This document shows positions 15,494-24,294 of a DNA stretch of 64,000 nucleotides, piece by piece; within the stretch, counting starts at the first letter, position 1, and each line of letters starts with the position of its first letter. The notes beneath the pieces were generated by a model, which saw only the letters and a program-made list of their open reading frames with translations, did not search any database and was not told the origin of the DNA. Both the position numbers and the translations under genes were made by a program. Source of the stretch: Actinoalloteichus_B caeruleus (lineage in GTDB: Bacteria; Actinomycetota; Actinomycetes; Mycobacteriales; Pseudonocardiaceae); assembly GCF_000718005.1 (NCBI RefSeq), contig NZ_JODV01000005.1; one strand, written 5' to 3'.

Positions 15494-16576
15494 GTGGACG
15501 CCAAGTCAGTGGCAACCGTGCCCGCGCGGGTCGACCGGACGGGCCCCATCGCCTGGGACGTCGCCAGGTCCACCGCGGTACGCCTCGTCGGCCGAGGGCC
15601 GCAGGTGCCGATGGAGGACGCACTCCGCGCCGTTTCGGGGCTCCGCGAACTGAGCGGGGAGGCGGAGGGCCACGTCAGGGAGCTCACCGGGCTCGGGCAC
15701 GACCTCCCCCTGCGGGAGGGGCTGGTGCTCGACCGCCCGGGGTGGGCGTCCTCCGCGGTGGAGGGCATGGCGGCCCTGGTCGACCGGGCCATGCCCGCTC
15801 GGCGGAACGCGGGGTTGATCGCCGCGCTGGCCTCGAAGGCGGCCGGCGTCCAGGCCGGAGCGGTGCTCGCCTACCTCGGTGGGCGGGTGTTGGGCCAGTA
15901 CGACCCGTTCGGCGGCGACGACGGGCAGGGGCGGCTCCTGCTCATCGCGCCCAACATCGTCGGGGTCCAACGTGCGCTGCGGGTGCCGCCGGCCGACTTC
16001 CAGATGTGGGTGTGCCTGCACGAGGCGACGCACCGGCTGCAGTTCACCGCCGTCCCGTGGCTGCGCGACCACTTCGCCACCGAGGTGGGAACCCTGCTCG
16101 GGTCGATGGACGAGACCGTCGTCGGAGCGCTTGACCGGCTACCCGAGCTGGTGCGGGCTCTCCGCAACCGGCGGTCGTCCGACGGCGGCGAGCCGCCCGC
16201 CCTCGTCGAGCTGCTCCAGTCACCGGCCCAGCGCGCCCACCTGGACCGGCTGCTGGCCCTGGGCACCCTCCTCGAAGGGCACGCCGACCACGTCATGGAC
16301 GCCGTCGGACCCAGGGTGGTGCCCTCCGTGCGGCGCATCCGGGCGCGGTTCACGGTGCGCCGGCGAGGCGGCGGACTGCTCGACCGTGCCCTGCGGGTCC
16401 TGCTGGGAGTGGATGCCAAGGTGCGTCAGTACGCCGAGGGAGCCGCCTTCACCAGGCACGTCGTCCGGCGGGCCGGCATGGACGGGTTCAACGCGGTCTG
16501 GACCTCACCGGAGACCCTGCCGACCCGCGCCGAGATCTCCGAGCCGGCGGCCTGGCTCCGTCGCGTGCACGGCTGA
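15494..16576 (+). CDS. DUF2342 zinc-dependent metallopeptidase-like protein
   Basis: About 360 residues. The family is annotated as a zinc-dependent metalloprotease or putative hydrolase and is conserved between dacB and tilS in actinobacteria. A zinc-binding HExxH motif is seen in LHEATHRLQF near the middle, preceded by MWVC; helix-rich sequence surrounds it and no signal peptide is present, so it is cytosolic. Physiological substrate is unknown. The GTG at 15494 fits a leaderless transcript from TAGCGT; GTG 15470 would add eight residues. Confidence 0.85.
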   Translation: MDAKSVATVPARVDRTGPIAWDVARSTAVRLVGRGPQVPMEDALRAVSGLRELSGEAEGHVRELTGLGHDLPLREGLVLDRPGWASSAVEGMAALVDRAMPARRNAGLIAALASKAAGVQAGAVLAYLGGRVLGQYDPFGGDDGQGRLLLIAPNIVGVQRALRVPPADFQMWVCLHEATHRLQFTAVPWLRDHFATEVGTLLGSMDETVVGALDRLPELVRALRNRRSSDGGEPPALVELLQSPAQRAHLDRLLALGTLLEGHADHVMDAVGPRVVPSVRRIRARFTVRRRGGGLLDRALRVLLGVDAKVRQYAEGAAFTRHVVRRAGMDGFNAVWTSPETLPTRAEISEPAAWLRRVHG

Positions 16577-16610
16577 ACGGCCACGCGGCGACGGCGTCGT
16601 GACGTGAACG

Positions 16611-17603
16611 ATGAGTGACCGAACCCCCGCCGTGTCCCGCACGCGGGTCGCGGTCCGGGCCCTGCTGGACACCGCGACGAGTGGGGGGCACCTCGAACCA
16701 GGCTGCCTCGACGTGGCCTGCTCGGGTGGCGCCGACTCCCTGGCCCTGGCGGCCGCGGCCGTGTACGAGGGGCATCGTCGCGGCCTCGTGGTGCGGGGCG
16801 TCGTCGTGGACCACGGCCTCCAGCCCGGTTCGCGCGAGGTGGCCGAACGGGCGGCCGAACAGCTGGTCGGCCTCGGCGTGGACGAGACCCTCGTCCTCCG
16901 ACCGGAGGTGGCCGGGGGAGGAGGGGTCGAGGCCGCTGCCCGCCGTGCCCGGTACCAGGCCCTGCGGGGGGCGCTGCGTGATCCACGCCAGCTCGTCCTC
17001 CTCGGCCACACCCTCGACGATCAGGCGGAAACCGTCCTCCTCGGGCTGGGGCGCGGCTCCGGTCCCCGGTCGATCTCGGGTATGCGCGCCCTCGACCCGC
17101 CCTGGGGGCGCCCGTTGCTGGGCTGCTCCCGCGCCGTGACCGCGCGGGCGTGCCGCGAGCTCGGACTGGAACCCTGGACCGACCCGCACAACAGCGACCC
17201 GAGGTTCACCAGGGTGCGGCTCCGCCGTGAGGTGCTCCCCCTCTTGGAGGAGGTGCTCCAGGGGGGTGTCGCCGAGGCACTGTGCAGGACGTCCGCGCAG
17301 CTCAGGGAGGACGGGGCCGCGCTTGACCAGTGGGCCGACGAAGTGCTCTCCCGAGCCGGGAGTGACCAAGGACACGGTGCGCTGGAGGTCCGGGCCGTCG
17401 AGGGCGCGCCGGTCGCGGTGCGGCGCAGGGTGCTGCGCGGGTGGCTGATCTCCCACGGGGCTCGTGAGCTCACTGACCTGCACCTGCGCGCTGTGGATGA
17501 TCTTGTCGGGCGCTGGCGCGGGCAGGGCGGGGTGTGGCTACCGGGAGGGTTGGTCGTCGAGCGCGCGCATGGCAGGCTTCAGGTCGGTCGCCCGGCGGGG
17601 TGA
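16611..17603 (+). CDS. tilS: tRNA(Ile)-lysidine synthase
   Basis: Attaches lysine to C34 of tRNA-Ile(CAU) using ATP, so that AUA is read as isoleucine. The PP-loop SGGADS is at residues 38-43. VVVDHGLQPGSREVAE and LGHTLDDQAETVLLGLGRGS, with conserved Asp and His, are typical of the N-terminal catalytic domain. At 330 residues it is the short actinobacterial form without a large C-terminal domain. ATG 16611 follows the DUF2342 gene by 34 bp, and hpt follows 54 bp later. This order (DUF2342-tilS-hpt-ftsH) is conserved in mycobacteria. Confidence 0.96.
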   Translation: MSDRTPAVSRTRVAVRALLDTATSGGHLEPGCLDVACSGGADSLALAAAAVYEGHRRGLVVRGVVVDHGLQPGSREVAERAAEQLVGLGVDETLVLRPEVAGGGGVEAAARRARYQALRGALRDPRQLVLLGHTLDDQAETVLLGLGRGSGPRSISGMRALDPPWGRPLLGCSRAVTARACRELGLEPWTDPHNSDPRFTRVRLRREVLPLLEEVLQGGVAEALCRTSAQLREDGAALDQWADEVLSRAGSDQGHGALEVRAVEGAPVAVRRRVLRGWLISHGARELTDLHLRAVDDLVGRWRGQGGVWLPGGLVVERAHGRLQVGRPAG

Positions 17604-17657
17604 GCCTCGGCGACGCGGCCTGGCGACCACCCACGACTGGACCTGATTCCCAAGGGG

Positions 17658-18221
17658 ATGCCCTCCGTGTACGACGGCGACATCGCATCGGTACTCGTCT
17701 CTGAAGAGCAGATCAAGGACAAGGTCACCGAGCTGGCCGGTCGGCTGGCCGAGGACTACCCGGCCGGGTCGAGATCGACCGACCTGCTCCTCGTCGGCGT
17801 GCTCAAGGGCGCCGTCATGTTCATGACCGACCTGGCCAGGGCCCTGCCGGTGCCCACCCAGCTGGAGTTCATGGCGGTCAGCTCCTACGGCTCCTCCACC
17901 TCCTCCTCGGGAGTGGTGCGCATCCTCAAGGACCTCGACCGGGACATCGCCGGCCGGGACGTGGTCATCGTCGAGGACATCATCGACTCGGGGCTCACCC
18001 TGTCCTGGCTGCTCAAGAACCTGAGCACGCGGGGCCCGGCGTCCATCGAGGTCTGCACCCTGCTCCGCAAGCCCGACGCCGTGCAGGTGGACCTGCCGGT
18101 GCGCTACGTGGGCTTCGACATCCCCAACGAGTTCGTGGTCGGCTACGGCCTCGACTACGCGGAGCGTTACCGCGACCTGCCCTACATCGGTTCGTTGGAG
18201 CCGAGGGTGTACTCCAGCTGA
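17658..18221 (+). CDS. hpt: Hypoxanthine phosphoribosyltransferase
   Basis: Purine salvage enzyme: hypoxanthine or guanine plus PRPP gives IMP or GMP. 187 residues, normal size. The PRPP-binding loop VVIVEDIIDSGLTLSWLL is at about 101-118, LVGVLKGAVMFMTDLARAL provides the pyrophosphate-binding loop, and VGFDIPNEFVVGYGLDYAERYR is the C-terminal signature. ATG 17658 was used. Two hairpins follow the gene. Confidence 0.97.
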   Translation: MPSVYDGDIASVLVSEEQIKDKVTELAGRLAEDYPAGSRSTDLLLVGVLKGAVMFMTDLARALPVPTQLEFMAVSSYGSSTSSSGVVRILKDLDRDIAGRDVVIVEDIIDSGLTLSWLLKNLSTRGPASIEVCTLLRKPDAVQVDLPVRYVGFDIPNEFVVGYGLDYAERYRDLPYIGSLEPRVYSS

Positions 18222-18558
18222 CCGGCGGGACGGCCCGTTCGGCGGTAGGCGACCACCCCGGGTGAGGTGACCCGCCTCACCGCGAGATGCGGGGTGGTTC
18301 CCCTCCAGGGGGGAACTTTCCCGAGGGGCGTTCCGTTGGACCCCACGTCAGGCGCCGTGCGAGGACAGCACGGCGGTGCCGGCCAGCCGGTGCCTGTACG
18401 TACGGACCGCCGCTCGGGCCGGGTGGTACCACTCCGGGGGTGGAGGCCGCCGTGGGCGGTACGCTGGTCCGAACGGGGAGCCATTGCCCGGGCGGCGCCC
18501 AAGTTCCGCCCGACACGCACGCCAGGGAGGGTCGAGGCCGGAAGACGGCCGTAGCCGA
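18222..18558. other. Intergenic region between hpt and ftsH
   Basis: No gene. It holds two hairpins after hpt (listed separately) and the ftsH promoter region; TACGCT at about 18461-18466 is a possible -10. A GGAGG-rich purine stretch near 18530 is some distance from the ftsH ATG. Confidence 0.5.
18261..18316 (+). terminator. Two consecutive hairpins after hpt
   Basis: First hairpin: GGTGAGG / CCTCACC, 7-bp stem, 7-nt loop (18261-18281). Second: GTTCCCC / GGGGAAC, 7-bp stem, 6-nt loop (18297-18316). The second can also be disrupted by an overlapping GGGAA-CT-TTCCC pairing (18311-18322), so alternative folds exist. Confidence 0.5.
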
Positions 18559-21138
18559 ATGGACCGTAAGCGCCTGCTCCGCAACCCATTCATCTGGATC
18601 CTGCTGATCCTGCTGTTGATCGTGGGGTACAACGTCCTGTCGGACGACACCCGTGGCTACCACGAGGTGCCGACGTCGCAGGCGCTTGAGCAGATCGCCA
18701 ACGGCAACGTCCGGACCGCCCAGGTGGAGGACAAGGAGCAGCGGCTCCGACTCACCCTGAACTCCCCGGTCGAGGGCAACGAGCAGATCATCACGCAGTA
18801 CCCGGCGGGTGGCACCGAGCAGATCGTCGACGCGCTGCGGGGCGCCTCGGGCATCGACGAGTGGGACACCACCGTCAACCAGGACAGCCTGTTCACCCAG
18901 CTGCTGATCTACATGGTCCCGCTGGTCCTGCTGCTCCTCCTGCTGCTGTGGATGATGAACAACGCCCAGGGTGGCGGCAACCGCGTCCTGAACTTCGGCA
19001 AGTCCAAGGCCAAGCAGCTGAACAAGGACATGCCCAAGACGACGTTCTCCGACGTCGCCGGTGCGCAGGAGGCCGTGGAGGAGCTCTACGAGATCAAGGA
19101 CTTCCTCCAGTCGCCCGGCCGCTACCAGGCGCTGGGAGCGAAGATCCCGAAGGGCGTCCTGCTCTACGGACCGCCGGGAACCGGGAAGACGCTGCTGGCC
19201 AGGGCGGTCGCCGGTGAGGCCGGTGTTCCCTTCTACTCGATCTCCGGATCCGACTTCGTCGAGATGTTCGTCGGCGTCGGGGCGTCCCGGGTGCGTGACC
19301 TGTTCGAGCAGGCCAAGCAGAACGCACCCTGCATCATCTTCGTCGACGAGATCGACGCGGTCGGCCGCCAGCGCGGCGCCGGGCTCGGTGGCGGGCACGA
19401 CGAGCGGGAGCAGACGCTGAACCAGCTGCTCGTCGAGATGGACGGCTTCGACTCCCGGGGCGGCATCATCCTGATCGCCGCCACCAACCGTCCCGACATC
19501 CTGGACCCCGCGCTGCTGCGCCCCGGTCGTTTCGACCGGCAGATCCCGGTGGCCGCCCCCGACCTGGCGGGGCGGAAGGCGATCCTCCGGGTGCATTCCA
19601 AGGGGAAGCCGCTGGCGCAGGACGCCGACCTCGAATCCCTGGCCAAGCGGACCGTCGGCATGTCCGGCGCGGACCTGGCCAACGTCATCAACGAGGCCGC
19701 CCTGCTCACCGCCCGGCAGCAGGGGCAGTTGATCACCTCCGCCGCGTTGGAGGAGTCCGTCGACCGCGTCATCGGCGGGCCCGCCCGCCGCAGCCGCGTC
19801 GTCTCCGACAAGGAACGCAAGATCGTCGCCTACCACGAGGGCGGGCACGCGCTCGCCGCGTGGGCGATGCCCGACCTGGAACCCGTCTACAAGCTGACCA
19901 TCCTGCCGCGAGGCCGAACCGGAGGGCACGCGTTGGTCGTGCCCGAGGACGACAAGGACCTCATGACGCGGTCGGAGATGATCGGGCGGCTGGTGTTCGC
20001 CCTGGGCGGGCGGTCGGCCGAGGAGTTGGTCTTCCACGAGCCCACGACGGGTGCGTCCTCCGACATCGACCAGGCGACGAAGATCGCCAGGGCGATGGTG
20101 ACCGAGTACGGCATGAGCCACCGGTTGGGCGCGGTGAAGTACGGCAAGGACGAGGGCGACCCCTTCGTCGGCCGCACGATGGGAACGCAGCCCAACTACT
20201 CCCTCGAGGTCGCGCACGAGATCGACGAGGAGGTGCGCAAGCTCATCGAGGCCGCGCACACCGAGGCCTGGGAGATCCTCAACACCTACCGCGACGTGCT
20301 CGACGACCTCGTGCTGGAGCTGTTGGAGAAGGAAACGCTGCAACGGCGTGACCTGGAACGCATCTTCTCCCGGGTGGAGAAGCGGCCGAGGATCACCGCC
20401 TTCAACGACTTCGGTCACCGCACCCCCTCCGACAAGCCGCCCATCAAGAGCCCGGCCGAGTTGGCGAAGGAGCGCGGCGAGCCGTGGCCCCCGGTGCCGG
20501 CCGTGGAAGCGGCTCCGGAGCGACCGGCCGCTCCCGAGCAGGGCGCGGGCGCCGTCGAGGAGCCGAGCCAGCAGCAGCCGGACCAGCCGGCCGAGGGACA
20601 GCCGGACCAGGGGCCAACGCAGCAGGCGCCACCCCAGCAGGCGCCACCCCAGCAGGCGCCACCCCAGCAGGCGCCGTGGCCGGGAGGCCAGGCCGCGCCG
20701 CAACCGGCGGTGCACCCCAACCACCAGGCGACACGCCCCATCCCCAAACCCGCCGGTGGTAGCCGCTCCGGCCCGCCGAACTACGGCGCGCCCCCCGGGT
20801 GGACGCCGGCGACCTCGCCGTGGACGCCGCAGTCCTCCGGGTGGACCCCCTCCTGGGAGCGCGGGGCGAACCCGAACTGGGAGCAGCAGCCGTCCACCTC
20901 TCCGGAGGGCGAGAGCGGTGGGGTGGCGCGGGAACCCGCCGCCGGCGAACCCTCCGGGGCCGAGAAGCCCGACGAGGGCGGCACGGCACCGGACACCGGC
21001 GACGAGGGCACGCGGCGGTTCAGCCGTGACGAGTTGCCGGGGCAGCAGGGGCCCAGCGCGGGATCGGGTCAGCAGGAGCAGCCCGACGACCCTCGGCGCG
21101 GGACGAGGAACGACCAGGAGGACGGTGATGGTCGCTGA
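18559..21138 (+). CDS. ftsH: ATP-dependent zinc metalloprotease FtsH
   Basis: Membrane-bound AAA+ protease that extracts and degrades membrane and regulatory proteins. Two membrane helices (~10-27 and ~112-131) flank a small extracytoplasmic domain. AAA domain: Walker A GPPGTGKT at 204-211, Walker B FVDEIDAVG, and the second region of homology ATNRPDILDPALLRPGRFDR. The zinc site HEGGH is at 426-430. After residue ~610 the protein continues with about 250 Pro/Gln/Glu-rich residues not found in short FtsH proteins, including a QQAPP tandem repeat. ATG 18559 begins MDRKRLLRNPFIWI. It is followed 18 bp later by folE, the mycobacterial order. Confidence 0.97.
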   Translation: MDRKRLLRNPFIWILLILLLIVGYNVLSDDTRGYHEVPTSQALEQIANGNVRTAQVEDKEQRLRLTLNSPVEGNEQIITQYPAGGTEQIVDALRGASGIDEWDTTVNQDSLFTQLLIYMVPLVLLLLLLLWMMNNAQGGGNRVLNFGKSKAKQLNKDMPKTTFSDVAGAQEAVEELYEIKDFLQSPGRYQALGAKIPKGVLLYGPPGTGKTLLARAVAGEAGVPFYSISGSDFVEMFVGVGASRVRDLFEQAKQNAPCIIFVDEIDAVGRQRGAGLGGGHDEREQTLNQLLVEMDGFDSRGGIILIAATNRPDILDPALLRPGRFDRQIPVAAPDLAGRKAILRVHSKGKPLAQDADLESLAKRTVGMSGADLANVINEAALLTARQQGQLITSAALEESVDRVIGGPARRSRVVSDKERKIVAYHEGGHALAAWAMPDLEPVYKLTILPRGRTGGHALVVPEDDKDLMTRSEMIGRLVFALGGRSAEELVFHEPTTGASSDIDQATKIARAMVTEYGMSHRLGAVKYGKDEGDPFVGRTMGTQPNYSLEVAHEIDEEVRKLIEAAHTEAWEILNTYRDVLDDLVLELLEKETLQRRDLERIFSRVEKRPRITAFNDFGHRTPSDKPPIKSPAELAKERGEPWPPVPAVEAAPERPAAPEQGAGAVEEPSQQQPDQPAEGQPDQGPTQQAPPQQAPPQQAPPQQAPWPGGQAAPQPAVHPNHQATRPIPKPAGGSRSGPPNYGAPPGWTPATSPWTPQSSGWTPSWERGANPNWEQQPSTSPEGESGGVAREPAAGEPSGAEKPDEGGTAPDTGDEGTRRFSRDELPGQQGPSAGSGQQEQPDDPRRGTRNDQEDGDGR
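20620..20676. repeat. 15-bp tandem repeat inside ftsH
   Basis: Almost four copies of CAGCAGGCGCCACCC encode Gln-Gln-Ala-Pro-Pro units in the disordered C-terminal tail of FtsH. Confidence 0.9.
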
Positions 21139-21156
21139 CCTCCGGAGAGGGCAGCG

Positions 21157-21783
21157 GTGACCGGCACCTTCGAGGACCTGGACGGTGACCTGGTCGCCCC
21201 CACGACCGGTCCCGGCCGGTTCGACCAGGCACGTGCCCAGGCGGCGATCCGCGAGCTGCTGATCGCCTGTGGCGAGGACCCGGACCGCGAGGGCCTGGTG
21301 GAGACACCGGCCCGGGTGGCCCGGGCCTACCGGGAGATGTTCGCCGGGTTGCACACCGACCCGGACACGGTGTTGTCCAAGACGTTCGACGAGAGCCACG
21401 AGGAACTGGTGCTCGTCCGGGACATCCCGATGTTCAGCAACTGCGAGCACCACCTGCTCCCCTTCCACGGGGTGGCCCACGTCGGGTACATCCCCAACGA
21501 GCGGGGGCAGGTGACCGGTCTGTCGAAGCTGGCCAGGCTCGTCGACCTCTACTCGCGGCGCCCCCAGGTCCAGGAACGGTTGACCTCACAGGTCGCCGAC
21601 GCCCTCGTCCGACGGCTCGCCCCGCGTGGCGTGATCGTGGTGATCGAGGCGGAGCACCTGTGCATGACCGTTCGCGGGGTGCGCAAGCCCGGGGCCAGGA
21701 CGACGACCTCGGCCGTTCGGGGCCTGCTCAGGACCTCGGCCTCGTCCCGCGCCGAGGCGCTGAACCTGATGCGCTCGGGCTGA
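21157..21783 (+). CDS. folE: GTP cyclohydrolase I
   Basis: First step of folate synthesis: GTP to 7,8-dihydroneopterin triphosphate. 208 residues. Zinc ligands are visible as Cys96 in FSNCEHHLLPF and the Cys of EAEHLCMTVRGVRKPG; His98/His99 and the GARTTTSAVRG segment complete the family signature. The GTG start at 21157 is 18 bp after ftsH. The next genes, folP, folB and folK, complete most of the dihydropteroate branch in one run. Confidence 0.97.
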   Translation: MTGTFEDLDGDLVAPTTGPGRFDQARAQAAIRELLIACGEDPDREGLVETPARVARAYREMFAGLHTDPDTVLSKTFDESHEELVLVRDIPMFSNCEHHLLPFHGVAHVGYIPNERGQVTGLSKLARLVDLYSRRPQVQERLTSQVADALVRRLAPRGVIVVIEAEHLCMTVRGVRKPGARTTTSAVRGLLRTSASSRAEALNLMRSG

Positions 21784-21874
21784 GGGGAGGGCAACGCTCC
21801 GCACTGGTGCGCGCACCGTGCGGGCACGGCCAGAATGGCGGCAGGTCGGACATCGAGCTGAGGAGCGATCCGCC

Positions 21875-22741
21875 GTGTTAGTACAGGAGACGCACCACGT
21901 TCCACGGGTGCTGCCGATGCCGGGCCGCTGTGCCGTGATGGGCGTGCTGAACGTGACGCCTGACTCCTTCTCCGACGGTGGCCGCTACCTCGACCAGGCG
22001 CAGGCGATCCACCACGGGGTGGAGATGCACCGCCAGGGAGCCGACATCATCGACATCGGCGGCGAGTCCACCAGGCCGGGGTCGTCCCGCGTCGACGCGG
22101 ACGTGGAGATCGCCAGGGTCGTACCGGTGATCAGGGAACTGGCGGCTCTGGGCGTCACCCTGAGCATCGACACGTCCAGGGCGACGGTCGCCGAGGCCGC
22201 GCTCGCCGCCGGCGCGGCCGTCGTCAACGACGTCTCCGGTGGGTTGGCCGACCCCGGGATGGCCAGGGTGGTCGCCGAGGCGGGAGCCCCCTGGATCCTC
22301 ATGCACTGGCGGGGCCACAGCAAGGGCATGAACAGCCTGGCCCGCTACGAGGACGTGGTCTCCGACGTGCGTGCCGAGCTCCTCACCCGGGTCGACGAGG
22401 CCGTGGCGGCCGGCGTGGCCCCCGAGTCCCTGGTGCTCGACCCGGGCCTGGGATTCGCCAAGAACGCCGAGCACAACTGGGCACTGCTCAACCGGCTCGA
22501 CGCCCTGCTGGAACTCGGGTTCCCGGTGCTGGTGGGCGCCTCGCGGAAGCGGTTCCTGGGAGCCGCGCTCGCCGACCCGGACGGGACCCCCCGCCCCCCC
22601 GCCGGCCGCGAGGTGGCCACCGCGACGGTGTCCGCCCTGTCGGCCGCGGCCGGGGCGTGGGGCGTGCGGGTGCACGACGTCGTCGGTTCGCTCGACGCCA
22701 TCGCCGTGGAGCGGGCCTGGCGTGCCGGGGGTGCGCGGTGA
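21875..22741 (+). CDS. folP: Dihydropteroate synthase
   Basis: Joins p-aminobenzoate to hydroxymethyl-dihydropterin pyrophosphate; target of sulfonamides. 288 residues. Signatures: MGVLNVTPDSFSDGGRYLD (pterin/pABA loop 1), DIIDIGGESTRPGSSRVD (loop 2), and the late Lys/Arg motif VGASRKRFLGA. GTG 21875 has GAGGAGCG about 10 nt upstream. Its TGA overlaps the folB GTG by 4 bp (GTGA), so translation is coupled. Confidence 0.97.
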   Translation: MLVQETHHVPRVLPMPGRCAVMGVLNVTPDSFSDGGRYLDQAQAIHHGVEMHRQGADIIDIGGESTRPGSSRVDADVEIARVVPVIRELAALGVTLSIDTSRATVAEAALAAGAAVVNDVSGGLADPGMARVVAEAGAPWILMHWRGHSKGMNSLARYEDVVSDVRAELLTRVDEAVAAGVAPESLVLDPGLGFAKNAEHNWALLNRLDALLELGFPVLVGASRKRFLGAALADPDGTPRPPAGREVATATVSALSAAAGAWGVRVHDVVGSLDAIAVERAWRAGGAR

Positions 22742-23118
22742 CCGATCGCATCAGGGTGACGGGGGTCCGGGCGCGGGGACACCACGGGGTCTTCGAGCAC
22801 GAGCGGCGCGACGGGCAGGACTTCGTCGTCGACCTGACCGTGTGGGTGGACCTCTCCGGCGCGGCGGCCACCGATGATCTCCGCGACACGCTCGACTACG
22901 GCGCGCTGGCGGAGCGGATCGTCGCCGTCGTCGGCGGCCCCCCGAGGAACCTGATCGAGGGGGTGGCCGCCCAGATCGCCGACGAGGTGATGGCCGACCG
23001 GCGGGTCCACGCCGTCGAAGCCACCGTCCACAAGCCCTCGGCGCCGATCGCGGTGCCGTTCGACGACGTCGCCGTGACCGTCCGCAGGTCGAGGCGCGGC
23101 GGCCGGGGAGCCTCGTGA
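22738..23118 (+). CDS. folB: Dihydroneopterin aldolase
   Basis: Cleaves dihydroneopterin to 6-hydroxymethyl-dihydropterin and glycolaldehyde. 126 residues from GTG 22738, which overlaps the folP stop by 4 bp. Family features: RVTGVRARGHHGVFEHERRDGQDF at the N-terminus, the conserved Glu in LIEGVAAQIAD, and the C-terminal VHKPSAPI with catalytic Lys. Its stop overlaps the folK start by 4 bp. Confidence 0.95.
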   Translation: MTDRIRVTGVRARGHHGVFEHERRDGQDFVVDLTVWVDLSGAAATDDLRDTLDYGALAERIVAVVGGPPRNLIEGVAAQIADEVMADRRVHAVEATVHKPSAPIAVPFDDVAVTVRRSRRGGRGAS

Positions 23119-23615
23119 CCAGGGCGGTGCTCTCGCTGGGCTCGAACCTCGGCGACCGCTTCGCGCACCTCCGGTCCGCGGTGACCGGGCTCGGCGCGGC
23201 CGTGGTCGCCGTGTCCCCCGTCTACGAGACGGCCCCGTGGGGAGTGACCGACCAGCCGGACTTCCTCAACGCCGTGGTCGTGGTCGACGACGCCGGGGTG
23301 GACGCGTGGGGCTGGTTGTACCGGGCTCGGGAGCTGGAGGAGGCCGCTGGGCGGGAGCGCACCGTCCGGTGGGGCCCGCGCACCTTGGACGTGGACGTGG
23401 TGACCGTCGACGGTGTCCGGTCGGAGGACCCGGAGCTGGTGTTGCCCCACCCCGGCACCCCGGATCGGGCGTCGGTGCTGGTGCCGTGGTTCGACGTCCA
23501 ACCGGAGGCGGTCCTGCCCGGGCACGGACCCGTGCGGGAACTGCTGCGGAGCGTGTCCAGGGCGGGGGTCGCGGTCCGCTCGGACCTGGATCTGCGCGGA
23601 GCGGCCGGGCGTTGA
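23115..23615 (+). CDS. folK: 2-amino-4-hydroxy-6-hydroxymethyldihydropteridine pyrophosphokinase
   Basis: Transfers pyrophosphate from ATP to hydroxymethyl-dihydropterin, feeding FolP. 166 residues. LSLGSNLGDR at the N-terminus, VYETAPWGVTDQPDFLNAVV and the signature RWGPRTLDVDVVTVDG (Mg2+-binding Asp pair) are visible, as is LPHPGTPDRASVLVP. GTG 23115 overlaps folB by 4 bp. DUF3180 follows after 43 bp, as in mycobacteria. Confidence 0.96.
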   Translation: MTRAVLSLGSNLGDRFAHLRSAVTGLGAAVVAVSPVYETAPWGVTDQPDFLNAVVVVDDAGVDAWGWLYRARELEEAAGRERTVRWGPRTLDVDVVTVDGVRSEDPELVLPHPGTPDRASVLVPWFDVQPEAVLPGHGPVRELLRSVSRAGVAVRSDLDLRGAAGR

Positions 23616-23658
23616 GAGACTGGGGCCGTGCGACGACCAGGATGAAGGAGGCGGGCGG

Positions 23659-24141
23659 ATGAGATTCACCAGGGCCCGCGACCTGCTGGCCGTGGGACTG
23701 GGCAGCCTGCTCGTTGTCTACCTGCTGCTCACCCTCTTCTACTCGTCGCTGCCCCGCCTGCCGACCTTCGCCGGTGCCACCCTGGTGCTCATCGGTGCGG
23801 TGGAGGCCGTCCTGGGCTTCTCGATCCGCGTCCGGGTGCGTGAGCGGGACCGGCGAGGCGCCGTTCCCCGGGAACTCGCCCTGTTCGCGGCGCGTGCGGT
23901 GGCCCTGGCGAAGGCGTCCTCGCTGCTGGGTGTGATCATGCTCGGGGCGTGGTTGGCCGTGTTGCTGTACGTCTCACCGCACCGGGGCGACTTCGACGCC
24001 GCGGCTGGGGACCAGGTGACGTCGCTGATCGGCATCGCCTGCGCGGTACTGCTCGCGGCGGCCGCCCTCTGGCTGGAGCACTGCTGCCGAGCGCCGGAAG
24101 ACCCCGACTCCGACGAGGACCGGAACAACCATGACGACTAG
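23659..24141 (+). CDS. DUF3180 membrane protein
   Basis: 160 residues with about four membrane helices: around 10-27, 36-54, 85-105 and 120-138. The family is found only in actinobacteria, almost always after folK, and has no known function. An acidic cytosolic tail (EDPDSDEDRNNHDD) ends the protein. ATG 23659 has GGAGGCGG just upstream. Genomic constancy beside the folate genes suggests co-expression; a folate-related role is unproven. Confidence 0.85.
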   Translation: MRFTRARDLLAVGLGSLLVVYLLLTLFYSSLPRLPTFAGATLVLIGAVEAVLGFSIRVRVRERDRRGAVPRELALFAARAVALAKASSLLGVIMLGAWLAVLLYVSPHRGDFDAAAGDQVTSLIGIACAVLLAAAALWLEHCCRAPEDPDSDEDRNNHDD

Positions 24142-24280
24142 GCGCGTACCGCCGTGCGGCCGGAGGCAGGACGCTGCCCCCGTTCCCGCCGGCACGAACC
24201 CCCCGTCGGCGGGTCCTCCCGCTCGTCCGAGGTCGTGGGAGCGGCCCCCCGCCACAGGTCTCGGTTCGATTACCGACCGG

Positions 24281-24286
24281 TACCGT
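24281..24286 (+). promoter_or_regulatory. -10 box for a leaderless transcript (DUF6779 gene)
   Basis: TACCGT starts 14 nt before ATG 24295; no ribosome-binding site lies between. Confidence 0.55.
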
Positions 24287-24294
24287 GTGGCGTT

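Noticed and set aside
18277..21480. 1067-codon open frame antisense to ftsH and folE
   Set aside because: Low-complexity Arg/Gly/Leu/Val translation produced by G/C third-position bias; ftsH on the other strand is unmistakable.
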